Positions 34,896 through 42,864 of a stretch of DNA of 64,000 nucleotides are shown here, in pieces. The stretch comes from Cohnella lubricantis (GTDB taxonomy: Bacteria > Bacillota > Bacilli > Paenibacillales > Paenibacillaceae). Every line of letters starts with the position of its first letter. The first letter of the stretch is position 1. Under the pieces are notes generated by a model. That model worked only from the letters and a program-made list of their open reading frames with translations. It did not search any database and was not told the DNA's origin. A program made the position numbers and the translations under genes. The stretch lies in assembly GCF_014212015.1 (NCBI RefSeq), contig NZ_JACJVN010000057.1:56056-120055 (forward strand), given 5' to 3'.

Positions 34896-35318
34896 ATGAT
34901 CGAAGTGGGAGCAGCCATCGTCGAAGACGAAGCAGGCAGGCTGCTGATTGCGAGACGCCGCGAGGGCAAGTCCCAAGCGGGGCTGTGGGAATTCCCCGGC
35001 GGCAAGCTGGAGCCGGGCGAGACCGCGCAAGCGTGCATCGCACGCGAGCTGCGCGAGGAGATGAACATCGAAGTGGAGCCGGGAGCCATCCTCGGCGAGA
35101 ACGAGCACGATTACGCGAACGGCAGCATTCGGCTGATCGCGGTTCGGGCCGCATACATAAGCGGAGAGATTCAGCTGACGGATCATGATTTATGCGAGTG
35201 GGTCGAGCCTGGCCGACTGAGCCAGTACCTTTTTGCGCCAGCGGATATGAAGTTCGTTGAGATGCTTATGCGCATAGACAGCATAGGGGGAGCGCGGGAT
35301 CGTGAAGTTCTCGAATAG
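34896..35318 (+). CDS. MutT-type NUDIX nucleoside triphosphate pyrophosphohydrolase
   Basis: 140 aa with a complete Nudix box, G(5x)E(7x)REUxEE, visible as GGKLEPGETAQACIARELREEM near residues 35-56. The N-terminal strand EVGAAIVEDEAGRLLIARR and the C-terminal WVEP are typical of MutT/CTP pyrophosphohydrolases that clean oxidised (deoxy)nucleotides. The ATG follows CAGGAGGG. It overlaps the SRPBCC gene by 17 nt. Confidence 0.92.
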   Translation: MIEVGAAIVEDEAGRLLIARRREGKSQAGLWEFPGGKLEPGETAQACIARELREEMNIEVEPGAILGENEHDYANGSIRLIAVRAAYISGEIQLTDHDLCEWVEPGRLSQYLFAPADMKFVEMLMRIDSIGGARDREVLE

Positions 35319-35745
35319 CATTGTGGCGGACGTCTCCGAGGAGGCGCTCTGGCGTGCGTGGTCGGACGTCCCATCGTGGCCGCGTTGGGACACCGAGTTG
35401 GCCGAGGCAGGGCTTGAGGGGCCGTTCGTGACAGGAACGATCGGCAAGATGAAGGCGAAGAAGGGCCGGGTGTGGTCCAAGTTCCGGATCATCGAGATCC
35501 ATCGGGACAAGGGCTACTCCTGCGTCGTCCCCTTGCCGGGCGGCCAGCTCCGGTTCGACCGGACGTTCGAGCGGATGGAGTACGGTACGCTGCGCGTGAC
35601 GCATGATTTGATTTTCACAGGGGGATTGGGTTGGCTGTACGCGCTCCTCATCGGCTGGCGGACGAACCGCATCTACCCGCAGCTGCTGCGCTTGTTCGTC
35701 GAGCTCGTACGGGAGAAGGAGCGGGAAGCGGCGGCGTCCCGTTGA
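35302..35745 (+). CDS. SRPBCC (START-like) ligand-binding protein
   Basis: 147 aa. N-terminal VSEEALWRAWSDVPSWPRWDTEL is the hallmark of polyketide cyclase/SRPBCC proteins. A helix-grip fold is expected: curved beta sheet from residues 50-110 and a long C-terminal helix (YPQLLRLFVELVREKE). The GTG at 35302 overlaps the end of the NUDIX gene. It probably binds a small hydrophobic molecule; nothing indicates an enzymatic activity. Confidence 0.8.
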   Translation: MKFSNSIVADVSEEALWRAWSDVPSWPRWDTELAEAGLEGPFVTGTIGKMKAKKGRVWSKFRIIEIHRDKGYSCVVPLPGGQLRFDRTFERMEYGTLRVTHDLIFTGGLGWLYALLIGWRTNRIYPQLLRLFVELVREKEREAAASR

Positions 35746-35774
35746 AGCAGACCATCATCTAGTCCGGAAAAGCA

Positions 35775-35818
35775 AAGCAGCCATCGTCCCGCCCCTCGGC
35801 GGATCGCGATGGCTGCTT
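35775..35818. terminator. Bidirectional hairpin between convergent genes
   Basis: AAGCAGCCATCG (35775-35786) pairs perfectly with CGATGGCTGCTT (35807-35818). Confidence 0.7.
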
Positions 35819-35837
35819 CGTCTGACGCAAGCTTACT

Positions 35838-35972
35838 TTAACAAGTTCCCTTGTTCGGTCTCTTCTTGGGGATATGCGCCGAGTTATCGGATAGCTTGTC
35901 CCCGAACTGGTCCAGGCGCGAAGGCGCGCCTGCGGGACCGTTATTATCCGGCTTGTTGTTGCGACCTCCCAT
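35838..35972 (-). CDS. 44-residue unknown protein
   Basis: Short ORF with ATG at 35972 behind GAGGTGAGGTTA. It is rich in Asn, Gly, Pro and Lys, beginning MGGRNNKPDNNGP and ending KKRPNKGTC, with no hydrophobic core. It looks intrinsically disordered, like small spore-associated peptides. No family recognised. The good ribosome binding site and the terminator just beyond the stop favour a real gene. Confidence 0.5.
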   Translation of the reverse strand: MGGRNNKPDNNGPAGAPSRLDQFGDKLSDNSAHIPKKRPNKGTC

Positions 35973-35996
35973 TAACCTCACCTCGCTGCCCGAATG

Positions 35997-36419
35997 TTAT
36001 TGGAAGCTTCTCCACTGAGAAGAGCCGCCGAAGCTGCTGCTTTGGGACACCGGCATCTGCTGTTGATTGAAGCCATAGCTGCCGGATGGTTGGTGCTGGT
36101 TGGCCTGCTGCCAGCCGGATTGCGCAATGGTTGTGGATTGGATAGACTGCAGGGAATGAATGGATTGCTCAATCTGGCGGGCGATCTGCTGCATCTGCTG
36201 CAGCTGCTGGATCGCCGTCTGATGGCCGTGCAGCGCGGTTTGGATCATTTGCGACGCTTTGTGCTCGCGCTGAGCCAGCTCTTCAAGACGAACCGCGTTC
36301 TGCTGCTCTTGCTGGAGCATCTGTTGGTAGTTGGCGCTTGCTTGCTGCGTTTGGGACATCATCTGCTGGCACATTTGCTCGATCTGGTGGATCTGATTGC
36401 TGATGTTCTGCTGGTACAT
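35997..36419 (-). CDS. Gln-rich coiled-coil protein of unknown function
   Basis: 140 aa from the ATG at 36419 (GGGAGGATTC upstream). Residues 1-100 are a continuous, Gln/Met-rich heptad-like helix (many QQ, QM and QI pairs). The tail is Ser/Gln/Gly-rich and disordered. No signal peptide. Such proteins are common as spore or cell-surface associated components in Paenibacillus-like genomes, but the function is not known. It lies 24 bp downstream of the 44-residue gene's start, on the same strand as it. Confidence 0.65.
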   Translation of the reverse strand: MYQQNISNQIHQIEQMCQQMMSQTQQASANYQQMLQQEQQNAVRLEELAQREHKASQMIQTALHGHQTAIQQLQQMQQIARQIEQSIHSLQSIQSTTIAQSGWQQANQHQPSGSYGFNQQQMPVSQSSSFGGSSQWRSFQ

Positions 36420-36577
36420 GAGAATCCTCCCGGGAATGAAAGTGGTCAACCTCCAATAGGATGTCGACCTGCCGAGTCATCTATGCATGCACGGTTGGCC
36501 GTGCCAGTGCGGACACAAGGAGCCCCTTCGTCTCTCGGTTGGCTCCCGCACCTCTCATCCCGCGATACCGCTACCCG

Positions 36578-37015
36578 CTATCCCTCTTGCGCTCTTGCCA
36601 TCGCGCTCTCCGCGATCAAATCGGGCACCTCAGCCTTATACGCCTGGTACTGCTCCCAAGTGATACTGCCGCTAATCAAGCGGCTTCTCAGTTGCTCCGT
36701 CAGCTCGGCGATCTGCGCATCGACGAGCGCCTGCGCATCCTTGCCATTGGCTGCCGCGACATCGCTCAGCGACTTGCCATTATATAAAGCGTTCCAGATG
36801 TCCTCCTCGCATGCGGCGCCGATCAGCGCTAAGAACGGGTCGCTGCCGGTCTCGTCTTCGGAACGGTCGGCGGCGGATGCGGAAGCGTATTCCGAGGGCT
36901 GCCGGTCGAAGTGCTCGTCCTTGGCCGCCGCATTCGCTTCGCCTCCGCGCCAGCCGGCGGAGAGGGTCATCATCAGGGCAACGGTGCATACTAATAGCCA
37001 TCTTTTCGGATCCAT
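36578..37015 (-). CDS. Small exported protein of unknown function
   Basis: 145 aa, ATG at 37015 behind GAAGGAGGA. Signal peptide at residues ~1-30 (LLVCTVALMMTLSAG, cleavage near ANAA). The mature part holds a segment ALYNGKSLSDVAAANGKDAQALVDAQI followed by a short helix-turn-helix-like end (ITWEQYQAYKAEVPDLI). The first block resembles repeats seen in secreted Bacillales proteins that contain GKSLADVA motifs. Function unknown. Confidence 0.65.
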   Translation of the reverse strand: MDPKRWLLVCTVALMMTLSAGWRGGEANAAAKDEHFDRQPSEYASASAADRSEDETGSDPFLALIGAACEEDIWNALYNGKSLSDVAAANGKDAQALVDAQIAELTEQLRSRLISGSITWEQYQAYKAEVPDLIAESAMARAQEG

Positions 37016-37238
37016 AGGGTTGTCCTCCTTCTGCTAGAACCTGCCTGTCTTGAGTCTACTTCGCGCTTCTTAAGTCAATGTTAAACCTCGATTAATATCT
37101 CTTAAGCGGCGGACGCGCCAATCGAGGGGCAGTGAAGCCCATATGTAGACCTCCTCTATTAATTAATACGGAAGATAGTTAGGTTGGAGTCAATTATTTC
37201 GGGAATCGTGGCGTCGATAACACCTCGGAATAGAACAA
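37016..37238. other. Gene-free interval upstream of the small exported protein
   Basis: 223 bp, AT-richer than average, presumably holding the promoter for the minus-strand gene at 37015. I see no ORF, RNA or repeat in it; the ldt terminator bounds its right end. Confidence 0.4.
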
Positions 37239-37260
37239 CAGCCGGCCTGCACACCGGCTG
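37225..37260 (-). terminator. Terminator of the L,D-transpeptidase gene
   Basis: CAGCCGG (37239-37245) pairs with CCGGCTG (37254-37260); on the minus strand TTGTTCTATT follows. Confidence 0.7.
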
Positions 37261-37348
37261 CTGCTTTGTTTTCTCCTAGCTCAGGTTACGCGCGACACAT
37301 TCAGCTTCAGCTGCCTCACCCGCTCTATTTGCTCCCTCTACGCTTTCC

Positions 37349-37873
37349 CTACTTGCGGATCAGCACCTTCGTGCCGACCTCGATCTCGTCATAGAAGGCC
37401 CGGATCGACTTGTTGTGCATGCGGATGCAGCCGGCGGATACATATTTGCCGATCGAGCTCTCGTTGTTGTTCCCGTGAATGCCGTAGGCGTAGGACGTCG
37501 TGCCGTCCTTCAGCTTGACCTCAAGGCCGAGCCAGCGGTCGCCGAGCGGGTTCTTCGGGTCTCCACCCTTGATATTCTCCTTGTAATAGGGGCGATTCTT
37601 GATTTTCTCGCGAATCTTGAACAATCCCTCCGGCGTATAAGAGGGCTTCGCGCCGGTAGCGACAGCGAACGACTTGATCAGCTTGCCTTTCTCATAGTAG
37701 TAGAGTCTGTTCTTGGATTTGTCGATGACGATGAATTGAGCGTAGTCGGCGTACTTCTTGTCTAGCTTGGTTGACTGCTCGGCTTCGGCGCCATTGGCGA
37801 GCTGGGGAAGGAAGAGGGATGACAAGAGGAAGAAGGCTGAGAAGAGGAAGGCGATAACCACGGGCTTCTTCAT
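37349..37873 (-). CDS. L,D-transpeptidase (YkuD family)
   Basis: 174 aa from the ATG at 37873 (CTGGAGG upstream); earlier in-frame codons lack a ribosome binding site. A signal peptide or anchor lies at residues 6-28. The YkuD domain shows IVIDKSKNRLYYYEKGKL near 45-62 and the catalytic motif HGNN...S.GCIRMHN near 135-155, with the catalytic Cys in SAGCIR and its His partner. It forms 3-3 peptidoglycan crosslinks or attaches envelope components in the cell wall. No LysM domain, so it is a minimal enzyme. Confidence 0.92.
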   Translation of the reverse strand: MKKPVVIAFLFSAFFLLSSLFLPQLANGAEAEQSTKLDKKYADYAQFIVIDKSKNRLYYYEKGKLIKSFAVATGAKPSYTPEGLFKIREKIKNRPYYKENIKGGDPKNPLGDRWLGLEVKLKDGTTSYAYGIHGNNNESSIGKYVSAGCIRMHNKSIRAFYDEIEVGTKVLIRK

Positions 37874-38139
37874 AGCTGCACACCTCCAGTGGTTACCATA
37901 TATATGCGGCGAATGGAGGCGGATGAAGGGTGCGGCAAACATTTTTTCAAGGCGGGAGAGGACGGGTAATGTCGAGAGGTATAGGATATGCGCTCGATAG
38001 AGGGCGGACGGGCAATCGCATACAATTGGTTAGCGTGGCGCGAATGAGATTCTTCATTTGGGTGAAAATTTGTTCGGATCCATCATCGTGAGCGGGGCGA
38101 CTTCTCGTTCTGGGTTAAATTGTGTATGATATTTAGACA
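37874..38139. other. Gene-free interval between ldt and the trxB-like gene
   Basis: About 270 bp. It should contain the ldt promoter (a TATATATGG stretch near 37897-37905 on the minus strand is the only hint). No ORF, RNA or repeat is convincing. Confidence 0.35.
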
Positions 38140-38183
38140 AATAAGAAGCCTCCAAAACCGCCGCTCGGCAGGTTCTGGAGGCT
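38140..38183 (-). terminator. Terminator of the thioredoxin-reductase-like gene
   Basis: GCCTCCA.AACC (38148-38159) pairs with GGTTcTGGAGGC (38171-38182); minus-strand continuation TTCTTATTTG. Confidence 0.8.
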
Positions 38184-38203
38184 TGTTGCATATAGGATAT
38201 GCG

Positions 38204-39154
38204 TTAGACGCCTGCGCCGGCCGGCACAGCGTCTTCGACTTCATTCAAGTAGCGTTCGCAGTCGACCGCGGCCATGCTGCCGCTGCCAATCGCGCTCGTG
38301 ATTTGGCCGTAACGCGGATCCTGCACGTCGCCGCACACGAAGACGCCGGGAATGGCCGTCTCGGTGGTGCCGGGCTTGGAGAGCAGGTAGCCCTTGCTGT
38401 CCATCGGCAGCTGGCCGTTCAGGAATTCGGTGTTCGGCTTCGTTCCGATCGCCACGTACACGCGTTCGGCTTCGATCGACTCTTCCTGGCCGGAGGTGTG
38501 GTTCATGACCCGCAGACCGGTGACGCCGCGCTCATCGCTGAGCACTTCAAGCGGCGTCCGCTCGTATGCGAAGCTGATCTTGCTGTGCCGTTGCGCCCGC
38601 TCCTGCATGCCCCTGGAGGCGCGGAGCTCGCCGCGGCGGTGCACGACGACCACTTCGGAGGCATAACGCGTCAAGTAGATCGCTTCCTCGAGAGCGGAGT
38701 CTCCGCCTCCGACGACGATGACCTTCTTGCCAGTTGCGAAGAAGCCGCTGCAAGGAGCGCAGATGCTGACGCCGCGCCCGATATTGGATTCTTCGCCGGG
38801 GATGCCGAGCAGCTTGAACGAGGCGCCGGTCGCGATAATCACGCTCTCGGCTTCGATCGTCTCGCGTCCGAGCAGCTCAATCCGGAACGGGCGGCGGGAC
38901 AGATCTACGCGGTGCACGTTCCCGGTGCGGATACGGGCTCCGTAGCGCTCCGCCTGCTTGCTCATGTCGTCCAGCAAGGCGGGCCCGTCTACTCCCCGCG
39001 GGAAGCCGGGATAGGATTCAAGCTCTCTGGTGGTCGCCAAATATTTGCTTGGCTCATGGCCCTTGATCACCAGAGGCTCCAGATTGGCAAGGGCCAGATG
39101 GATCGCGGCCGACAATCCGGAGGGTCCGCCTCCGATGACGACTGATTTATACAT
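38204..39154 (-). CDS. Thioredoxin-reductase-like FAD/NAD(P)H oxidoreductase
   Basis: 316 aa, the length of bacterial TrxB. FAD motif GGGPSGLSAA (residues 8-17), NADPH motif VVGGGDSALEEA (about 147-158), and C-terminal VFCGDVQD-type FAD motif (FVCGDVQDPRYGQ). The redox-active pair is CAPC (C132, C135), but it is followed by Ser136, where standard TrxB has the acid-catalyst Asp (CATCD). It may reduce thioredoxin or another thiol carrier. The ATG at 39154 has only a weak ribosome binding site. Array 3 begins about 85 bp upstream of the start. Confidence 0.88.
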   Translation of the reverse strand: MYKSVVIGGGPSGLSAAIHLALANLEPLVIKGHEPSKYLATTRELESYPGFPRGVDGPALLDDMSKQAERYGARIRTGNVHRVDLSRRPFRIELLGRETIEAESVIIATGASFKLLGIPGEESNIGRGVSICAPCSGFFATGKKVIVVGGGDSALEEAIYLTRYASEVVVVHRRGELRASRGMQERAQRHSKISFAYERTPLEVLSDERGVTGLRVMNHTSGQEESIEAERVYVAIGTKPNTEFLNGQLPMDSKGYLLSKPGTTETAIPGVFVCGDVQDPRYGQITSAIGSGSMAAVDCERYLNEVEDAVPAGAGV

Positions 39155-39238
39155 GCGTTTCGCCTACTTTGCCTGATGATAGGTACTCCCGATGCCGGCG
39201 AAGCCAGCCTCGGGAGCGGTGATTCCAGTGTATAGAAG

Positions 39239-39815
39239 CTCTGTAGCCCGGAGAAGCCGGGTTACAGAGCGGACAGAGCGCATTGCGCGCGCTCTAACCG
39301 GGATTTCCCGGGTTGCAGAGCGGACAGAGCGCATTGCACGTGCTCTAACCGGTACAGAGCGGACAGAGCGCATTGCACGTGCTCTAACCGGGAATTCCCG
39401 GGTTACAGAGCGGATTGAGTGCATTGCGCGCGCTCTAACCGGGATTTCCCGGGTTACAGAGCGAACAGAGCGCATTGCGCGTGCTCTAACCGGGATTTCC
39501 CGGGTTACAGAGCGGATTGAGCGCATTGCGCGCGCTCTTACCGGGATTTCCCGGGTTACAGAGCTGATTGAGCGCATTACGCGCGCTCTAACCGGGAATT
39601 CCCGGGTTACAGAGCGGATTGAGCGCATTGCGCGCGCTCTAACCGGGAATTCCCGGGTTACAGAGCGGACAGAGTGCATTGCGCGCGCTCTAACCGGGAT
39701 TTCCCGGGTTACAGAGCGGACAGAGCGCATTGCGCGCGCTCTAACCGGGATTTCCCGGGTTACAGAGCGGATTGAGTGCATTGCGCGCGCTCTAACCGGG
39801 AATATCCGGCTTAGA
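39239..39815. repeat. Array 3: eleven 51-bp two-hairpin tandem repeats
   Basis: TTACAG (or TTGCAG) recurs at 39262, 39313, 39352, 39403, 39454, 39505, 39556, 39607, 39658, 39709 and 39760. All steps are 51 bp except one of 39 (a 12-bp deletion that removes one CCCGGG hairpin half). Each unit contains AGAGCGC-N7-GCGCTCT and CCGGGA-TT-TCCCGG. It lies between gnd and the trxB-like gene, both minus strand, so it sits in the trxB-like 5' region. Confidence 0.95.
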
Positions 39816-39843
39816 GCGTGAACCCGTGCTGCTAGCTTCAGTC

Positions 39844-40752
39844 TTAAACGAGAACCGGCGACTTCTTCTCGACCGCGTGGCCGCCGAACTCATTGCGCAG
39901 CGCGGCGACAACCTTGCCGGTGAACGTGTCGGTCTCGAGTGAACGGTAGCGCATGAGCAGGGACATTGCGATAACCGGCGTAGCAGCTTGAAGATCCAGC
40001 GCCGTCTCGAGCGTCCACTTGCCTTCGCCGGAGGAGTGCATCGTACCCATGAGCTCGTCGAGCTTCGCGTCCTTGGAGAAGGCGCGCTCGGTCAGCTCCA
40101 TGAGCCAGGATCGGATAACGGAACCGTTGTTCCATACGCGAGCTACCTTTTCGAAGTCAAACTCGAAGTCGCTCTTCTCCAGAACCTCGAAGCCCTCGCC
40201 GATGGCCGCCATCATGCCGTACTCGATGCCGTTGTGCACCATCTTCAGGAAGTGGCCGCTGCCGGCTTTGCCGCCGTACAGGTAGCCGTTCTCGACCGCC
40301 GTGTCGCGGAAGAGCGGTTCAACGACTGCCCAAGCTTCAGGGTCGCCGCCGACCATGTAGCAAGCGCCGTGGCGAGCGCCTTCCATGCCGCCGGACGTGC
40401 CGGCATCGAGGTAGTGAACGCCGGTCGTCTTCATTTGCTCATAGCGGGCAATGGATTCTTTGTAGTGGGAGTTGCCGGCTTCGATGACGATGTCGCCCTT
40501 GGAGAGCAGCGGCTGAATGTCGGCGAGAACCGAGTCGACGACTTGGTGCGGAACCATAATCCACAGAATTCTCGGGGACGACAGCTGTGCCACGAGCTCC
40601 TTCAGGTTGGTGGTGCCTTTCGCGCCCAGCGCCTTAACATTCGCAACCGCGTCAGCGTTCAGATCGAACGCCACAACCTCGTGCTTGTGATCCATCAAAT
40701 TTTGAGCCAGGTTAAACCCCATCTTGCCAAGACCAATCAGACCTACTTGCAT
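39844..40752 (-). CDS. gnd: 6-phosphogluconate dehydrogenase, short decarboxylating type
   Basis: 302 aa, the short (YqeC/GndA-like) form. Rossmann motif GLIGLGKMG at residues 4-12, GTSGGMEGARHG near 118-129 (substrate and catalytic region), and KMVHNGIEYG with the catalytic Lys near 172-181. It oxidatively decarboxylates 6-phosphogluconate to ribulose 5-phosphate. The short class is often NAD-linked in characterised members. The ATG follows TAGGAGGAG. Last gene of the zwf-tkt-gnd run. Confidence 0.94.
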   Translation of the reverse strand: MQVGLIGLGKMGFNLAQNLMDHKHEVVAFDLNADAVANVKALGAKGTTNLKELVAQLSSPRILWIMVPHQVVDSVLADIQPLLSKGDIVIEAGNSHYKESIARYEQMKTTGVHYLDAGTSGGMEGARHGACYMVGGDPEAWAVVEPLFRDTAVENGYLYGGKAGSGHFLKMVHNGIEYGMMAAIGEGFEVLEKSDFEFDFEKVARVWNNGSVIRSWLMELTERAFSKDAKLDELMGTMHSSGEGKWTLETALDLQAATPVIAMSLLMRYRSLETDTFTGKVVAALRNEFGGHAVEKKSPVLV

Positions 40753-40806
40753 GGAATTCTCCTCCTAAGATGTATCTCTATTTAGATTAATGAATGTAGC
40801 TTGCCC

Positions 40807-42798
40807 TTACAGAACTTCTTGAACGCTCCGGACCACATTGGCGACGCTGAAGCCGAAGTGCTCCAGTACGGCGTTGCCGGATCCAGACGCGCCGAACGTA
40901 TCGATGCTGACCGTCTTGCCTTTGGCTCCTACATAGCGTTCCCAACCAAGCGAGATGCCTGCCTCGATCGACACTCTTGCCGCCATCGTCGGCGGAAGCA
41001 CCTCGTCCTTGTAGCTTTGGGGCTGGCGCTCGAACAGCTCCCAGCTCGGCATCGCGACGACGCGGACGGAACGGCCGGCCTTCTCCAGCTCGGCCGCTGC
41101 GTTCAGCGCGAGAGATACCTCAGAGCCGGTGGCGATCAAGATCGCTTCCGGGGAAGCATTCGTCTCGGCCAGCACATAAGCGCCGCGGGACAGTTGCTCG
41201 ACATTCGCCTTCGTCTGCTCCAGCACCGGCAGGTTCTGGCGGCTCAAGACGAGGGCGACAGGACCGTCTGTCTGCTGCAGCGCGTATGCCCATGCGTTCG
41301 CCGTCTCGTTCGCATCGCTTGGACGGATGACGGTGAGACCCGGGATGGCGCGCAGCGCGGCCAATTGCTCGACCGGCTCGTGCGTCGGGCCGTCTTCGCC
41401 GACAGCGATGGAATCATGGGTGAAAACATAGGTGACCGGCAGCTTGGACAGCGCGGCCAGACGAATCGCCGGACGAAGGTAGTCGTTGAACACGAAGAAC
41501 GTGCTCACGAACGGCTTCACGCCGCCATGCAGCGCCATTCCGTTGCCGGCGGCGCCCATCGCGTGCTCGCGAACGCCGAAGTAGACGTTGCGGCCGGCGT
41601 AGGACTGAACCGCGAAGACGGATTCGCCCTTGATATCGGTCATCGTCGAGTGCGACAGATCGGCGCTTCCGCCGAAGATGCCCGGAACCTTGCTCACATA
41701 ATGATTGATCGCCTCGCCGCTGGCGACGCGGGTCGAGATCGACTTCGAAGGGTCGAAGGCGAGCAAGTCAGCTGCTGCCAGCGTCGGCCTGCCTTCAATT
41801 GCAGCTTCCAGCTCGGCGGCAAGCTCCGGATGAGCGGCCTTGTAGGAAGCCATCAGCTTCTTCCAAGCTTCTTCGCGCGCAGCGCCTTGCTGCGCCAATT
41901 GAGCGAAGTGGCCGCGCACTTCCGCCGGCACGTGGAAGTTGTCGTGCTCCCAGCCGTAGACGGTTTTGGTCGCGCGCGCTTCTTCTTCGCCGAGCGGATT
42001 GCCGTGCGCCTTGTTCGTGCCGGCGACCTTCGGGCTGCCGAAGCCGATGATCGTGCGGATCTCGATGAGCGTCGGCTGCTCCGTGTTGCTCTTCGCTTCG
42101 GCGATCGCCTTCGTGATGGCGGCGACGTCGTTGCCGTCTTCGACGCGCAGGTACTGCCAGCGTGCCGATTCCGTACGCTTGCGGATATCCTCGGAGAAGG
42201 ACAGGTTCAGTTCGCCGTCCAGCGAGATATCGTTGGAGTCGTACAGGACAATTAGTTTGCCCAGCTTCATGTGCCCGGCCATCGACATTGCCTCATAGGA
42301 GATGCCTTCCATCAGGCAGCCGTCGCCGACGAGCGCGTAAGTATAGTGATCAACGACCGGGAAGTTCTCGCGGTTGTACTTCGCGGCGAGATGAGCTTCC
42401 GCCATCGCCATGCCGACGGCTGTAGCGATGCCTTGGCCCAGCGGGCCGGTCGTCGCTTCGACGCCGTCGGTATGCCCGAATTCGGGATGGCCCGGCGTCT
42501 TGCTGTTGAGCTTGCGGAAGTTCTTCAGGTCGTCGATCGACAGCTGGTAGCCGGCCAGGTGCAGCAGGCTGTACAGCAGGGCGGAGCCGTGACCGGCGGA
42601 TAACACGAAGCGGTCGCGGTCGAACCATTTGGAATCGCCCGGATTGTGCTTCAAGTGGTTGGCCCACAGGGAGTAAGCCATCGGCGCAGCACCCATCGGC
42701 AATCCCGGGTGGCCGGAATTGGCGGCGTTAATCGCGTCGATCGACAGCGTGCGGATCGCATCGATCGAGAGTTGATCCATGCTCTTCGTTTGAGACAT
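40807..42798 (-). CDS. tkt: Transketolase
   Basis: 663 aa, standard length. N-terminal [31 protein letters not shown] segments for thiamine diphosphate binding, [13 protein letters not shown] (Mg/ThDP motif near 155), and the pyrimidine domain ([16 protein letters not shown] near 410-425, [18 protein letters not shown] near 465-482). It transfers two-carbon ketol units in the non-oxidative pentose phosphate pathway. The ATG at 42798 follows AAAGGAGTG. It sits 66 bp behind zwf and 54 bp before gnd. Confidence 0.97.
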   Translation of the reverse strand: MSQTKSMDQLSIDAIRTLSIDAINAANSGHPGLPMGAAPMAYSLWANHLKHNPGDSKWFDRDRFVLSAGHGSALLYSLLHLAGYQLSIDDLKNFRKLNSKTPGHPEFGHTDGVEATTGPLGQGIATAVGMAMAEAHLAAKYNRENFPVVDHYTYALVGDGCLMEGISYEAMSMAGHMKLGKLIVLYDSNDISLDGELNLSFSEDIRKRTESARWQYLRVEDGNDVAAITKAIAEAKSNTEQPTLIEIRTIIGFGSPKVAGTNKAHGNPLGEEEARATKTVYGWEHDNFHVPAEVRGHFAQLAQQGAAREEAWKKLMASYKAAHPELAAELEAAIEGRPTLAAADLLAFDPSKSISTRVASGEAINHYVSKVPGIFGGSADLSHSTMTDIKGESVFAVQSYAGRNVYFGVREHAMGAAGNGMALHGGVKPFVSTFFVFNDYLRPAIRLAALSKLPVTYVFTHDSIAVGEDGPTHEPVEQLAALRAIPGLTVIRPSDANETANAWAYALQQTDGPVALVLSRQNLPVLEQTKANVEQLSRGAYVLAETNASPEAILIATGSEVSLALNAAAELEKAGRSVRVVAMPSWELFERQPQSYKDEVLPPTMAARVSIEAGISLGWERYVGAKGKTVSIDTFGASGSGNAVLEHFGFSVANVVRSVQEVL

Positions 42799-42864
42799 GC
42801 GGGAACACTCCTTTTTCTTTTGCTAAATCCCGTTAATCCTTTGCCGCATGAAAATCTTAGCTCG

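Noticed and set aside
39164..39821. ~205-codon ORFs with 17-residue repeats (both strands) in array 3
   Set aside because: 51 bp is divisible by three, so repeats stay open; no start signal and hairpin structure argue for a non-coding element.
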